From the NCBI RefSeq assembly GCF_000243275.1, contig NZ_CM001437.1, forward strand, positions 1,337,100-1,401,099: DNA of 64,000 nucleotides, in the 5' to 3' direction. The DNA comes from Myroides odoratus DSM 2801. Lineage in GTDB: Bacteria; Bacteroidota; Bacteroidia; Flavobacteriales; Flavobacteriaceae. Positions 38,468-48,238 of the stretch are shown piece by piece (positions within the stretch are counted from its first letter, which is position 1; each line of letters starts with the position of its first letter). The position numbers were made by a program, and so were the translations under genes. Under the pieces are notes generated by a model that was given only the letters and a program-made list of their open reading frames with translations, had not been told where the DNA came from and did no database searches.

Positions 38468-39151
38468 TATATCTAATAAGGTATTGACTTGAGGCAATGT
38501 TGTCGGAACTGTTTTATAGTGTTCATTGTAATAAATCACATCCATACCTATATTTTGCGCTCCTTCGATATCTGCTAAAAGATTATCTCCAATCATAACC
38601 GTATCCTGTACCTGAGCTTTTGCCAATTGCAAGGCATAAGTAAAGATTTTAGCATCTGGTTTTTTCACCCCTGCTAACTCGGAATTGGTGATGGTTTGAA
38701 AGTACCCTTCCATTCCTGAATTTTTTATTTTTCTCGCTTGTACTTGGTCAAATCCATTGGTGATGATATGCAACTTATACTTTTCTTGCAAGTATTCTAG
38801 GATTTCGATTGCCCCATCAAATAAATGGTTGTAATCTGGCAGGTAAGAAAGGTATCGATCCCCTACTTCCAACATACGATCTACAGATGTTGTATAATCT
38901 AAGGAATTGAAGGTATCGCGAATTCTTCCTATGCGAAGCTCAGCTTGTGAAATTTGATTCAAGCTATAGCGGTCCCAATATTCTGCATTGATACTTACAT
39001 AGTAATTCAAGAATTGCTCAATGGTAAAAGGCAATTTCATTTCGTGTAACACTTGTTCAAAAGCTAAAGCTGAATTTTTCTCAAAATCCCATAGCGTATG
39101 ATCCAGGTCAAAAAATATATCGGTTTTATGTTCAAACTTTTTTAAATACAT
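38453..39151 (-). CDS. YjjG-like HAD-family nucleotidase/phosphatase
   Basis: 232 aa from the ATG at 39151; a TTG five codons upstream (39166) is less likely. HAD motif I is FDLDHT (14-19, nucleophile Asp15), followed by the LWDFEKNS that marks YjjG-type pyrimidine nucleotidases; motif III AGVKKPDAKIF and motif IV MIGDNLLADIEGA are intact. The family dephosphorylates non-canonical pyrimidine nucleotides. It ends at the rarA terminator, converging on that gene. Confidence 0.85.
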   Translation of the reverse strand: MYLKKFEHKTDIFFDLDHTLWDFEKNSALAFEQVLHEMKLPFTIEQFLNYYVSINAEYWDRYSLNQISQAELRIGRIRDTFNSLDYTTSVDRMLEVGDRYLSYLPDYNHLFDGAIEILEYLQEKYKLHIITNGFDQVQARKIKNSGMEGYFQTITNSELAGVKKPDAKIFTYALQLAKAQVQDTVMIGDNLLADIEGAQNIGMDVIYYNEHYKTVPTTLPQVNTLLDIKSLL

Positions 39152-39208
39152 CGGTACTATTTCCAATTAAAGTTACAAAAGTACACATTTTGAAAAAAAC
39201 AAGGCCTA

Positions 39209-39949
39209 TTAGAATCGTCCATGATCGGCAAAACTATAATAATCGCACTCTGTAATGATGAGATGATCTAAAATGGCAATGTCCATGATGTTCCCAGCTT
39301 CTTTAATTTTTTTAGTAATCTGAATATCCGCTTCACTGGGTAAAAGTTTACCTGAAGGATGGTTGTGTACCAGAATTACGGCCGTAGCTTGTTTTTCCAA
39401 TGCCAGTTTAAATAAAATTCTCAAGTCAACCACCGTTCCTGTCATCCCCCCTTTGCTAATATTGACTGTATCGATGAGCTGGTGTTTGATGAAAGGTTCA
39501 GTATGATTGGCCACTACCCCACGGACTTGATTGGCATTATTCAAAAAGATAACCCAAAATTCTTCATGCGTCAGTTCTCCTATTTTAGGTTGCATCAATT
39601 CAAATACATCTTGACTGGAGCCTATTTTATTTCTACTCACTTTATCTGCGATTCGTCGACGTTGCCCTAGTTCTAATGCGGCTACAATAGCAATTGCTTT
39701 GGCTTCTCCGATTCCTTTAAAGCGCTGCAAGTTTAAGACGGATTGTCTTGCCAGTTCTGCCAGACTGGATTCATTGTCTTTTAAAATTCGACGACTGAGG
39801 TCAATTGCGGATTCCTCTTTATTTCCTGAACCAATTAAAATAGCAAGTAGTTCAGCATCACTCAAAGCGCTTTTTCCTTTGAGCATGAGTTTTTCTCTAG
39901 GGCGATCGTCTTCCGCCCAAGCGTTTATTGGCTTTCTAGTTTCAAACAT
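39209..39949 (-). CDS. radC: RadC-family JAB-domain protein
   Basis: 246 aa. N-terminal helix-hairpin-helix region (RFKGIGEAKA, 76-85) and a C-terminal JAB/MPN metalloprotease-like domain with HNHPSG (195-200) and Asp208, the full metal-binding set. Named after a DNA-repair locus, but its biochemical activity remains uncertain. 57 bp upstream of the YjjG-like gene. Confidence 0.92.
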   Translation of the reverse strand: MFETRKPINAWAEDDRPREKLMLKGKSALSDAELLAILIGSGNKEESAIDLSRRILKDNESSLAELARQSVLNLQRFKGIGEAKAIAIVAALELGQRRRIADKVSRNKIGSSQDVFELMQPKIGELTHEEFWVIFLNNANQVRGVVANHTEPFIKHQLIDTVNISKGGMTGTVVDLRILFKLALEKQATAVILVHNHPSGKLLPSEADIQITKKIKEAGNIMDIAILDHLIITECDYYSFADHGRF

Positions 39950-40064
39950 GATAGAAGTATTAGGAATACAATGCTACATACACTTCAAAAACCTCTCCTA
40001 ACTTGCTTTTATCTCTATTTATTTGCAAACGAATCCAACGAAACGCCAAATCTACCCCAAAGAA

Positions 40065-42209
40065 TTACTGTTCTTCGATTGTACGCCACGTATCCCCCTC
40101 TAAGAGGACCCATTTTCTCAGCTCCCAATCATACTTCAGATTAGCGTTAGACTGCAAGGGCAGCAATACTTCGCCATTGGTTTTTACTATTCCGTATTTC
40201 CCTTGCTTTTCCCCCCATATTGTTTGCCCATCTTGTATTTCTATCTGATCATACGCTACAGGAAGAATGATTGCTCCCTCTCGACTATATACACCGAAAC
40301 ATCCGTCTTTTTCTACCTTTACACATTGAACTCGTCCATCAAGATATGAAAGCTCTTCTATTTTATCAAATTGATTCGGAATAACATTTTTTACTGTCAG
40401 GGTATCAAGTGCAACTATTGATAAGGCTCCTTTTTTGCCTTCTAACACACATTTATAGAGACCTTCCCCATAACTCATTTGCTCAATGCTCGTATAACGC
40501 AAAGATTGAAGAAAGTTTCCAACTGGGTCTATAATACCTATTGTATTGTTTTTTTGCACGGCAAAACTATTCTTGTCTAGCGGTACTATTTTATCATAAT
40601 TTACAGGAAGAATAACGTCTCCCTTTTCGTTACAAATCCCCGTATATCCCTCTTTTACTACGACAATATGCCGTATATTATCATCATCGTCAAAGAAAAC
40701 CGTTGCTGCATCATAGATTGGGGGTAGGATAACCTTTCCCTCAATATCCAAAAGCCCCATTTTATCTTCATCGGTATAAACTTCAAAATGAGCGCCTCTA
40801 TTGTTCAACCAAGAGCGATCATAAAAATTGATCTTTTGATAAGATAAAGGAATGGTTGTATTTCCATGTCTGTCTATGACTCCATATACCAATTCTCTTT
40901 TGCGAAACGGTGGTTTACCAATTCCATAGGCATAAGAACTATTATATTGATCGTAGTAATTCGCCTTCATCTCAAAAAAATCAGATCCTTCTTTGTTCTT
41001 AACCACAACCATTTTTCCTGTTAAATTAATCTTACTCTCGTCAATATTGATAAATTCAACCGGCACTATAATTTGCCCCGTTGTAGGATCAATCACCCCA
41101 TTTCTTCCATTTCCCCATACTTGCACTAAGTTTTGTTTATATACATCCTCAATAACACTATATTCTACGGGCACAGTCAATTCACCTTTCAGGTTTACAA
41201 CTCCAAAACGCTTTTTCCCATTTTCTCTATCCCATGAATCTACAATAGCATAGCCCCTAGCAAATCTATTTTGAATGAAATTATATGCAAACGGGGTAAT
41301 GAGCTCCCCCTCTGCTGTCATAATTCCAAATTTTTTATTTAAACTCACAATCAGATATCCTGCGTTGAAGTCATCCGCAATTACATCGTATATAGCAGGT
41401 AAGATCACTTTCCCTCTATAATCGATCATTCCCTTTTTGCCCTTGAGATGGGTTATAATTTTTCCACCTCCTGATTGCTGCGTATTAATCCAATCATACT
41501 CCAAGGGTATGTTTACTTTTCCTTTAGCATTCAATATGCCTTGCTTTTTCTCCTTAGTGACAATAAAAGCTTCATGAAAGTTGCGAACCTCATCATAAAT
41601 AATCGGTATGACTATTTTATTCTTTTGATTGACGACGCCTTTTTTACCGTTATTGACTACGATGAAATTAGTGCCCCTTGTAGAGACATCATCATATACA
41701 AAAGGTAAAACTACTTTATTTCCTTTTTTAAGGATACCGTATTTTCCGTCTTTCTTTGCGATAAAAAAATCATTAGAGACTCGCACATGATCATATACTA
41801 AGGGAATAATCCGTTTATTACTTCCATTTATTATCCCATATTTCCCTTTATCACTTACAATAAAAAGGTCCTCCTTCGACATTAAATCAGCAGAAACAGC
41901 ATCGTAATTTACAGGAATCACCACTTCACCTTGGTCATTTACAACCCCATACTTTTCGGACTTACGCACAATGTAAAAGCCTTCATGTTGAAAGAAGCTC
42001 CCCTCTTCTCCATAATCCTTAAAAGCAGCAATGTCGTCGTATTCCATTGGAGTCACCTCTACTCCTTTGTCATTTATGATTCCATACTTCCCTTCTTGAG
42101 AAACTAGAGCAAAGCCATTTTTAAGCTGAGATTCAACTTTTACTTGAGCCCTTAGTGTTGGTGTCAAAAAGGATAGGCTAAGAAATACAAAACACAGTGT
42201 ATATTTCAT
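40065..42209 (-). CDS. Secreted WG-repeat protein
   Basis: 714 aa. Signal peptide to about residue 22 (LTPTLRAQ). The rest is about 16-17 WG-type repeats of 35-45 residues, each with a pattern like K-x-G-[IV]-[IVL]-[ND]-x2-G-x2-[IV]-[IL]-P-x2-Y-[DE]; the Trp of the classical WG is mostly Tyr, Phe or Lys here. Likely a solenoid of beta elements for binding. Function unknown; such proteins are common in Bacteroidota and Firmicutes. No co-operonic partner. Confidence 0.85.
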   Translation of the reverse strand: MKYTLCFVFLSLSFLTPTLRAQVKVESQLKNGFALVSQEGKYGIINDKGVEVTPMEYDDIAAFKDYGEEGSFFQHEGFYIVRKSEKYGVVNDQGEVVIPVNYDAVSADLMSKEDLFIVSDKGKYGIINGSNKRIIPLVYDHVRVSNDFFIAKKDGKYGILKKGNKVVLPFVYDDVSTRGTNFIVVNNGKKGVVNQKNKIVIPIIYDEVRNFHEAFIVTKEKKQGILNAKGKVNIPLEYDWINTQQSGGGKIITHLKGKKGMIDYRGKVILPAIYDVIADDFNAGYLIVSLNKKFGIMTAEGELITPFAYNFIQNRFARGYAIVDSWDRENGKKRFGVVNLKGELTVPVEYSVIEDVYKQNLVQVWGNGRNGVIDPTTGQIIVPVEFINIDESKINLTGKMVVVKNKEGSDFFEMKANYYDQYNSSYAYGIGKPPFRKRELVYGVIDRHGNTTIPLSYQKINFYDRSWLNNRGAHFEVYTDEDKMGLLDIEGKVILPPIYDAATVFFDDDDNIRHIVVVKEGYTGICNEKGDVILPVNYDKIVPLDKNSFAVQKNNTIGIIDPVGNFLQSLRYTSIEQMSYGEGLYKCVLEGKKGALSIVALDTLTVKNVIPNQFDKIEELSYLDGRVQCVKVEKDGCFGVYSREGAIILPVAYDQIEIQDGQTIWGEKQGKYGIVKTNGEVLLPLQSNANLKYDWELRKWVLLEGDTWRTIEEQ

Positions 42210-42310
42210 TGGATTTAAATAGAGTTAATTAGCTGGTAATATAGTCTTTTTAACTGAAATTTTATTTTTTGTCATCAACAAAAAAAGCCACCTCGCGGCA
42301 GCTTTCCTTT

Positions 42311-43663
42311 TTATATTGTTTGTACAAATTCATTCAAATCAAGTCCACCATAATCTCCGGAACTCATAAATAGCAATACACTATCTTTTAAATCTAGCGC
42401 TTTGATGTAGGTTTTAAAATCATCTGCATTGGTATACGTTGTCAAAGCGGGCAATTCAAAAGCAGTTTTCATTTGCTCGGCTGTAATTTCAGGCATGCGC
42501 TTGATCTTTAATGCATCCAAAGAATAAAACACCACTGCCTGATCAGCTGCCTCTAAACTTCCTTTATACTCTGATAAGAAGTCAGCATTTAAACTGCTAT
42601 AGGTATGCAATTCTAAACAAGCCACTAACTGTTTGTTGGGGTATTGTTCGCGAACCGCTTTCATTGTTGCTTTTACTTTACTTGGTGAATGTGCAAAGTC
42701 TTTATACACTACTGTAGTTCCTTCATCATACAATTTTTCTAAGCGTTTAGAAGCTCCTTTAAAACTTGTAATTGCATCGAAGAAATCATCCTCGTCAATT
42801 CCCATGTTTTGGCATACCCATTTAGCTCCACTAATATTATTTATATTGTGCTGCCCAAATACTTCTAATGGCATTGGTCCTTCTGAAGTAACTAGATAAG
42901 CGACTCCATCTACAATTTCATTTTCCAATGTTGTATAAGGAATCTTGCGAATAGGATTTGTGCTTTCTTCTGCAATTTGCTTTACTATAACGTCCTCTTC
43001 GTTGTAGATTAAAATACCCCCATTGGTAATTTTATCAATAAAAATACGGAATTGATCTACGTAATTCTCGAATGTTGGAAACACATTAATATGATCCCAG
43101 GCGATCCCACTAAGCAAAGCTATATTGGGTTCATATAGGTGAAACTTTGGTCGTCTATCAATAGGAGAGGATAAGTATTCATCCCCTTCTATCAGCATAA
43201 AATCATTCTCATCTGTTAGATTGACCATACGATCAAATCCTTCTAGTTGTGCACCTACCAAATAGTCTACCTCAACACCGTGGTAATTCAAGACATGTAA
43301 CACCATAGAAGTAATGGTTGTTTTACCATGAGATCCACCAATAACTACACGTGTTTTGTTTTTTGCATGCTCATAAATAAACTCGGGGTACGAATATATT
43401 TTGAGCCCTAATTCTTTTGCTTTAATCAACTCTGGATTATCTTCTTTTGCATGCATACCCAAGATTACAGCATCAATATCAGCTGTAATTTTCTCTGTAT
43501 ACCATCCTTCTTGTTCTGGCAACAAGCCTTGTTTTGCCAATCGTGTTTTAGAAGGTTCAAAAATAGCATCATCACTTCCAGTAACAACATCGCCTTTTGC
43601 ATGTAAGGCTAAAGCTAAATTGTGCATGGCACTTCCTCCGATTGCAATAAAATGTATGCGCAT
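42311..43663 (-). CDS. mpl: Mur ligase, Mpl-type murein peptide ligase
   Basis: 450 aa. The N-terminal nucleotide-binding domain begins MRIHFIAIGGSAMHNLALAL, and the ATP motif GGSHGKTT is at 109-116. Mpl joins recycled tripeptide to UDP-MurNAc in peptidoglycan recycling. It resembles MurC but the start and the 450-aa size fit Mpl better. Terminator downstream is only weakly supported. Confidence 0.78.
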   Translation of the reverse strand: MRIHFIAIGGSAMHNLALALHAKGDVVTGSDDAIFEPSKTRLAKQGLLPEQEGWYTEKITADIDAVILGMHAKEDNPELIKAKELGLKIYSYPEFIYEHAKNKTRVVIGGSHGKTTITSMVLHVLNYHGVEVDYLVGAQLEGFDRMVNLTDENDFMLIEGDEYLSSPIDRRPKFHLYEPNIALLSGIAWDHINVFPTFENYVDQFRIFIDKITNGGILIYNEEDVIVKQIAEESTNPIRKIPYTTLENEIVDGVAYLVTSEGPMPLEVFGQHNINNISGAKWVCQNMGIDEDDFFDAITSFKGASKRLEKLYDEGTTVVYKDFAHSPSKVKATMKAVREQYPNKQLVACLELHTYSSLNADFLSEYKGSLEAADQAVVFYSLDALKIKRMPEITAEQMKTAFELPALTTYTNADDFKTYIKALDLKDSVLLFMSSGDYGGLDLNEFVQTI

Positions 43664-43936
43664 TATCTATCTATTTAAGTCGATTTGTAATTGGCGTTAA
43701 AATTACGATTTTATTACTGAAAAACAGGTTACTTTTTACAATGCTTCATGAAAAAACAGCTGATTCTTGTCTTTGATTTTTTTAATTTCTCTAACACATT
43801 ACTTCTTTACTTTCAGGTATTTTGCCGTCAAATTTAACTTTGAATTCCACGGTCATCGGTCATTTTTACTATTTTATTAACATTTAAGAAAAAATATATC
43901 GTATTTTCGTCAAAATTTTATTCAAAAAATCGCCCT

Positions 43937-44377
43937 ATGGACAATTACATTCCGCCACCATTACCACCACAGAAAAGTGGTAATAACACACAAGTTTTAG
44001 GTATTATATCACTTGTTTCAGGTATTATTGCTTTACCTGCTTCTTTCATCCCTTGCTTTGGAATGATTGCAATTATTGTTTCAATTGCAGCTATTGTATT
44101 GGGAATCTTGGCTATTTCTAGCGCAAAGAAACACAGCGAATCTAAAGGTTTAGGAGTTGCTGGTCTAGTTCTTGGAGCGATTAGCTTCACTATCATTTTA
44201 CTTTGGGGACTTCTATTTGCATCTGTAACAACAGCAGCAATCAAAAACATTGATGAAGTTCAGAAAGAGTTAGATAGTATGAATAATCAAGATTACGAAT
44301 ACTACGAAGAAGATGAGTCAGATTCACTTCAAAATCAAGAAGACAGTTTATACATAGAAGAACAAGTAGCAGAATAA
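43937..44377 (+). CDS. DUF4190-domain membrane protein
   Basis: 146 aa. Pro-rich start (MDNYIPPPLPPQ), then two transmembrane helices (about 18-45 and 67-95) around 'ILAISSAKKHSESKGLGVAG', the DUF4190 pattern, and an acidic C-terminal tail (YEYYEEDESDS). Function unknown. It precedes a small DUF2752-like gene by 3 bp. Confidence 0.8.
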   Translation: MDNYIPPPLPPQKSGNNTQVLGIISLVSGIIALPASFIPCFGMIAIIVSIAAIVLGILAISSAKKHSESKGLGVAGLVLGAISFTIILLWGLLFASVTTAAIKNIDEVQKELDSMNNQDYEYYEEDESDSLQNQEDSLYIEEQVAE

Positions 44378-44380
44378 AGA

Positions 44381-44752
44381 GTGACAAATTACAGGATTAT
44401 CAATTGGATTTTTTTCTTGCTTATGCTGTGCTTATTTGGGTATATTTTTCTACTCACTACCACAACCTCAACCACGCTAAGCATTCGTTCCGCCTGTGAA
44501 GGACTGCCAGAAGCTTTGTGTAAAAGTAGAGGATTAACCCGAGACTTTATGGCCTTAGTAAGGGGTAAAAAAGAGTTGATTAATCCTTATAGCTATTCGA
44601 TATTTTTATTTTTTGTTTATGTTGGGGTTTCAAGAGGTATATTGCTTTTGCTACCCGCTAGACGTTACAACAAAAAAATACTAGTCGTCGATATCGCTAT
44701 ACTTTGTCTTTTCTTTTTATATGCTTTTCTACCTCTGTTAGGATTGACTTAA
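44381..44752 (+). CDS. DUF2752-like membrane protein
   Basis: 123 aa from GTG at 44381; the codon just ahead is in-frame TAA at 44375, so no earlier start exists. Two to three transmembrane helices; the central CKSRGLTRDFMALVRGK (about 47-63) is a diverged form of the DUF2752 'CPxCGLTRAF' motif that has lost one Cys. Function unknown. It lies 3 bp behind the DUF4190 gene, suggesting coupled translation. Confidence 0.72.
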   Translation: MTNYRIINWIFFLLMLCLFGYIFLLTTTTSTTLSIRSACEGLPEALCKSRGLTRDFMALVRGKKELINPYSYSIFLFFVYVGVSRGILLLLPARRYNKKILVVDIAILCLFFLYAFLPLLGLT

Positions 44753-44759
44753 AAAAATA

Positions 44760-44787
44760 AAAACAGCTTGCAAATGCAAGCTGTTTT
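44760..44787 (+). terminator. Terminator after the DUF4190/DUF2752 pair
   Basis: AAAACAGCTTGCA and TGCAAGCTGTTTT form a near-perfect 13-bp inverted repeat. Confidence 0.85.
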
Positions 44788-44829
44788 ATTTGTGGCTTAT
44801 TGTTTGAAAACATAAAGCCGAATAAAAAA

Positions 44830-44857
44830 ACAGTAGTAAATCAATGTTTACTACTGT
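44830..44857 (-). terminator. Terminator after the S46 peptidase
   Basis: ACAGTAGTAAA (44830-44840) and TTTACTACTGT (44847-44857), 11-bp stem with a 6-nt loop. Read on the minus strand it is followed by T-rich sequence. Confidence 0.8.
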
Positions 44858-44865
44858 CTCTATTT

Positions 44866-47022
44866 TTATTTTTTCACAATATTCATCTCTTCGATGATGT
44901 GTTTTGCATCAGCAAACTTGTCAATAATAAACAACACATAACGAATATCAACGTTGATGGTACGTTGCAATTCTGGGTCGTAAATTACGTCTCCTGCCAT
45001 TGCTTCGATGTTTCCGTCAAAAGCCAATCCAATTAACTCTCCCTTTCCGTTTAATACAGGTGAACCAGAGTTACCTCCTGTAATATCGTGGTTTGTAAGG
45101 AAGTTTACTGGTAAGTGCCCTTCTTTATCTGCATACATACCGTAATCACCAGCTTTGTACAAATCCATTAATTTCTGTGGTACATCAAACTCTTCATCTC
45201 CTGGTATATGTTTAGCAACCGTACCTTTTAATGTTGTATACCAGTTTTCTTTTGCATCATTAACTTTTTCACCTCTTGGCAATCCTTTTACTGTTCCGTA
45301 AGTTAAACGCAATGTTGAGTTAGCATCTGGGTAGTATTTTCCTGTTGGGTTACTACGTCTTACACCATCAACAAACAGACGATATGCTTTTTGATACTTA
45401 TCTTCTAGTTTAGCCAATTCGTCACTTTTCGCACGGTATTGCTCCATAATAGAAACCGATAATTTCAATAATGGATCTCTACTAATTGTTGCACTTGTTG
45501 GTTTAGCGATGAAAGCTAATACTCTTTCTTTGTTTGCAAAAACACTTTCTTCAAATGCTTTATCCACAAATTTAGCGAAGTCACCGTTGTACTCTTTTTG
45601 AATTTGCGCTACATAAGGAGCGATTGCATATCCTTCAGATTTTGTAGCATACAATTCTAATTGTTTTGCCAACATTTCTTTTTCTAATGCTTCACTTTGT
45701 CCGTCATAGATATCATTTACATAAGCTACGAACTCATCGTGCATTTCTTTTCTTTTCTTATCATCACCAGCAGCATAAGCTTCCATTCCACCAGATAAAC
45801 GGTAAGGAGCAGCAGCTAATCCTGAAGTACGCAATAAAGTCATCAAATAATTATCATGACGAGCTTTTGTGTTAGTTGCATTATAGAAAGCGTTGATATC
45901 GCTAATTACGTTTCCGAATTCTGCTTTATTATCTTTCTTATCTGCCCAATGTTGGAATTCTTTTTCTGCTGTTGTTTTCGTCGCTACTGTTTGGTGTTGA
46001 TTTAAAGCATCAATCATCCCTTGTCTGTTTTTCCAGTAGTTCGCTACACCTGCATATTTAGAAGCATAATTTAAACGCACTGCATCATCATTAGCCATGT
46101 GTTTTTTCATCACATCCATTCCTAATTTAGATCCCTCTACCCAAGCTGGGTATGCGAATTTAATATTTTGCTCTACTCCTTGTGCAGGCATCCAACGGTT
46201 TGTTCTTCCAGGGTATCCTAAGATCATAGAGAAGTCACCTTCTTTAATTCCAGCGATAGAAACGGGTAAAGCATGTTTCGGTTTCATTGGAACGTTTGCA
46301 GCATCATATTCTGCTGGATTACCATTTTTATCTGTGTAAACACGGAACATAGAGAAATCTCCTGTATGACGTGGCCACTCCCAGTTGTCAGTATCTCCAC
46401 CAAATTTTCCAATGCTATTAGGAGGTGTACCTACTAAACGAACATCATTGTAATCTTCATATACGAAATAGTAGTATTCATTTCCTTGGAAGAAAGATTT
46501 TACTGATACGGTATATTTTCCACCGCCATCATTTTCTTTTTGAATTTTAGCAATCTCTTGGTTGATTACTTTTTCTCTTTCCTCTTCCGTCATGTTATTA
46601 TTAACCTGCGAGATGATGCGTTTAGTCACGTCATCCATACGAACGAAGAAACGAACAGATAAACCTTTTGCTGGTCTTTCTGATGCTTTATCTTTTGCCC
46701 AAAACCCGTTAGTTAAAATATCATCCTCTGGTGTAGATAAGCTTGCAATCTTATCATATCCACAGTGGTGGTTTGTCAAAACCAATCCTTGATTTGAGAT
46801 TATTTCTGCAGTACATCCTCCATCAAATTGCACAATTGCATCCTTTAATGAGTGGTTATTAATACTGTAAATTTCTTCAGCCGTAAGCTGTAATCCCATT
46901 TTTTCCATATCGCGTTGATTCAAACGCTCGATGAACATTAAAAACCACATTCCCTCATCGGCCTTCAATTTGATAGGCGCAACAAGTAAAAATGCGGTCA
47001 GTAATAAAACGATTTTTTTCAT
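44866..47022 (-). CDS. S46-family dipeptidyl-peptidase (DPP7-like)
   Basis: 718 aa with a cleaved signal peptide (to about residue 21). A periplasmic serine exopeptidase that removes dipeptides from N-termini. Catalytic triad positions are visible: His85/86 (TNHHCGY), Asp222 (HTGDF) and Ser652 (GGNSGSP). Eighteen residues past the serine, the S1 position is Gly670 (FDGN); DPP11 enzymes carry Arg there, so preference for hydrophobic P1 residues (DPP7) is likely by analogy. Such enzymes support peptide use in Bacteroidota. A near-consensus -7 box (TATCTTCG) lies upstream. Confidence 0.9.
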   Translation of the reverse strand: MKKIVLLLTAFLLVAPIKLKADEGMWFLMFIERLNQRDMEKMGLQLTAEEIYSINNHSLKDAIVQFDGGCTAEIISNQGLVLTNHHCGYDKIASLSTPEDDILTNGFWAKDKASERPAKGLSVRFFVRMDDVTKRIISQVNNNMTEEEREKVINQEIAKIQKENDGGGKYTVSVKSFFQGNEYYYFVYEDYNDVRLVGTPPNSIGKFGGDTDNWEWPRHTGDFSMFRVYTDKNGNPAEYDAANVPMKPKHALPVSIAGIKEGDFSMILGYPGRTNRWMPAQGVEQNIKFAYPAWVEGSKLGMDVMKKHMANDDAVRLNYASKYAGVANYWKNRQGMIDALNQHQTVATKTTAEKEFQHWADKKDNKAEFGNVISDINAFYNATNTKARHDNYLMTLLRTSGLAAAPYRLSGGMEAYAAGDDKKRKEMHDEFVAYVNDIYDGQSEALEKEMLAKQLELYATKSEGYAIAPYVAQIQKEYNGDFAKFVDKAFEESVFANKERVLAFIAKPTSATISRDPLLKLSVSIMEQYRAKSDELAKLEDKYQKAYRLFVDGVRRSNPTGKYYPDANSTLRLTYGTVKGLPRGEKVNDAKENWYTTLKGTVAKHIPGDEEFDVPQKLMDLYKAGDYGMYADKEGHLPVNFLTNHDITGGNSGSPVLNGKGELIGLAFDGNIEAMAGDVIYDPELQRTINVDIRYVLFIIDKFADAKHIIEEMNIVKK

Positions 47023-47075
47023 AATTATAATAGTATGTTACTTAGTTTGCGAAGATAGTTTAATAAACAAAATAA

Positions 47076-47480
47076 TTAATCCTTCTCTTCATCATTTTTA
47101 TTGGTATTTGGATTCAAATTGGTGTTTTTCTCCTCTATTTCACAAGATTCATCAAAACCATATTTGTCTTTTAATTCATCTATTACAGTCTTGTTCCACA
47201 GTTTAATTCCTGTCATATACGCGGTTCTTGCGATTAAAAATGCAGCCACTGGCGAGGTAATGAACAAAAAGAAGACAATCGCAAACACTTTGGTTGTAAT
47301 AGAGAACTCTGAAAAGTGAATTGCTGCAGCTCCGAGAATACATCCGATTCCCAATGTTGCCGCTTTGATTGTAATGGAAAGTCTTGTATAAAAATCGGGC
47401 ATTCTAAAAATACCGATAGAAGCAATTAAAATAAAAATTGCTCCTAGTGTGCTCAATATCATGATCAGTAAATCAGTCAT
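47076..47480 (-). CDS. mnhG: Na+/H+ antiporter subunit G (MnhG/MrpG)
   Basis: 134 aa, three transmembrane helices (LIMILSTLGAIFILIASIGI at the start) and a charged cytoplasmic tail ending in Asn/Glu/Lys-rich sequence. RMPDFYTRLSITIKAATLGI is the family motif. Last gene of the mnhABCDEFG operon; it overlaps mnhF by 8 bp. Confidence 0.9.
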   Translation of the reverse strand: MTDLLIMILSTLGAIFILIASIGIFRMPDFYTRLSITIKAATLGIGCILGAAAIHFSEFSITTKVFAIVFFLFITSPVAAFLIARTAYMTGIKLWNKTVIDELKDKYGFDESCEIEEKNTNLNPNTNKNDEEKD

Positions 47481-47748
47481 CTCTATCTCTTTTATCTAGG
47501 TAAAACGAAAAGGCTACAGTACTCAAGAACGCAATTAGCGCCATGATGACCGCTACGTCTAAGAAAATAGGGTTATTGGCAATTAAACTAAATAGCCCAA
47601 TAAATCCAACTCCTACGGTAATAAGTAAATCAATAGCCACGACGCGATCCGCCACTGTTGGTCCTTTTAAAAATCGAATAAAAATTAAGATTAAGGACAA
47701 ACAGATGATAGGCATTACCACATAGATTAAATAGGTCTCTACTCTCAT
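47473..47748 (-). CDS. mnhF: Na+/H+ antiporter subunit F (MnhF/MrpF)
   Basis: 91 aa, three helices; FLKGPTVADRVVAIDLLITV is the family signature. Overlaps mnhE by 4 bp. Confidence 0.9.
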   Translation of the reverse strand: MRVETYLIYVVMPIICLSLILIFIRFLKGPTVADRVVAIDLLITVGVGFIGLFSLIANNPIFLDVAVIMALIAFLSTVAFSFYLDKRDRDD

Positions 47749-48230
47749 CGTAAAATAGCTAATAGTTTCTTTTCAGTTCTTTCTTTCATGCGTTGAATGA
47801 ATTTATCTTTATCCTTTAGGTACATGGTATGAATAAAGATATGGCTTTTATCGTCTGCAATATCAATTACCATTGTTCCGGGTGTAAGTGCAATAATGTT
47901 CGCTAACATGGTAATTTCAAAATCTGTTTCCGCATCGATTTCGTACTTAATAATTCCTGGCGTTGTATGGTAATTGGGTGTAATTACATCAATCGCCACT
48001 TGTAAATTTGCTTGTAGCATATCCACAAAGAAGTAAAAAATAAAAACGATAATTTTAGGTACGCGATAAAAGTATTCCTTATCGGCTTTATTGGAAGAGG
48101 TTTTCGTTAACATCCATAGGATAAAGAAACCAGCTACCCCTCCAAAGAAGAAGTTGGCGTAGTTTAGTTGTCCTGTTAGCGCAACCCAAACAAAGGTCAA
48201 TAAGATATTAAGTAAAAAATATTTTAACAT
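47745..48230 (-). CDS. mnhE: Na+/H+ antiporter subunit E (MnhE/MrpE)
   Basis: 161 aa. Two N-terminal helices and a cytoplasmic part with LANIIALTPGTMVIDI near 110, a pattern of the subunit E family. Starts 8 bp past mnhD. Confidence 0.9.
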   Translation of the reverse strand: MLKYFLLNILLTFVWVALTGQLNYANFFFGGVAGFFILWMLTKTSSNKADKEYFYRVPKIIVFIFYFFVDMLQANLQVAIDVITPNYHTTPGIIKYEIDAETDFEITMLANIIALTPGTMVIDIADDKSHIFIHTMYLKDKDKFIQRMKERTEKKLLAILR

Positions 48231-48238
48231 ACTTCTCG

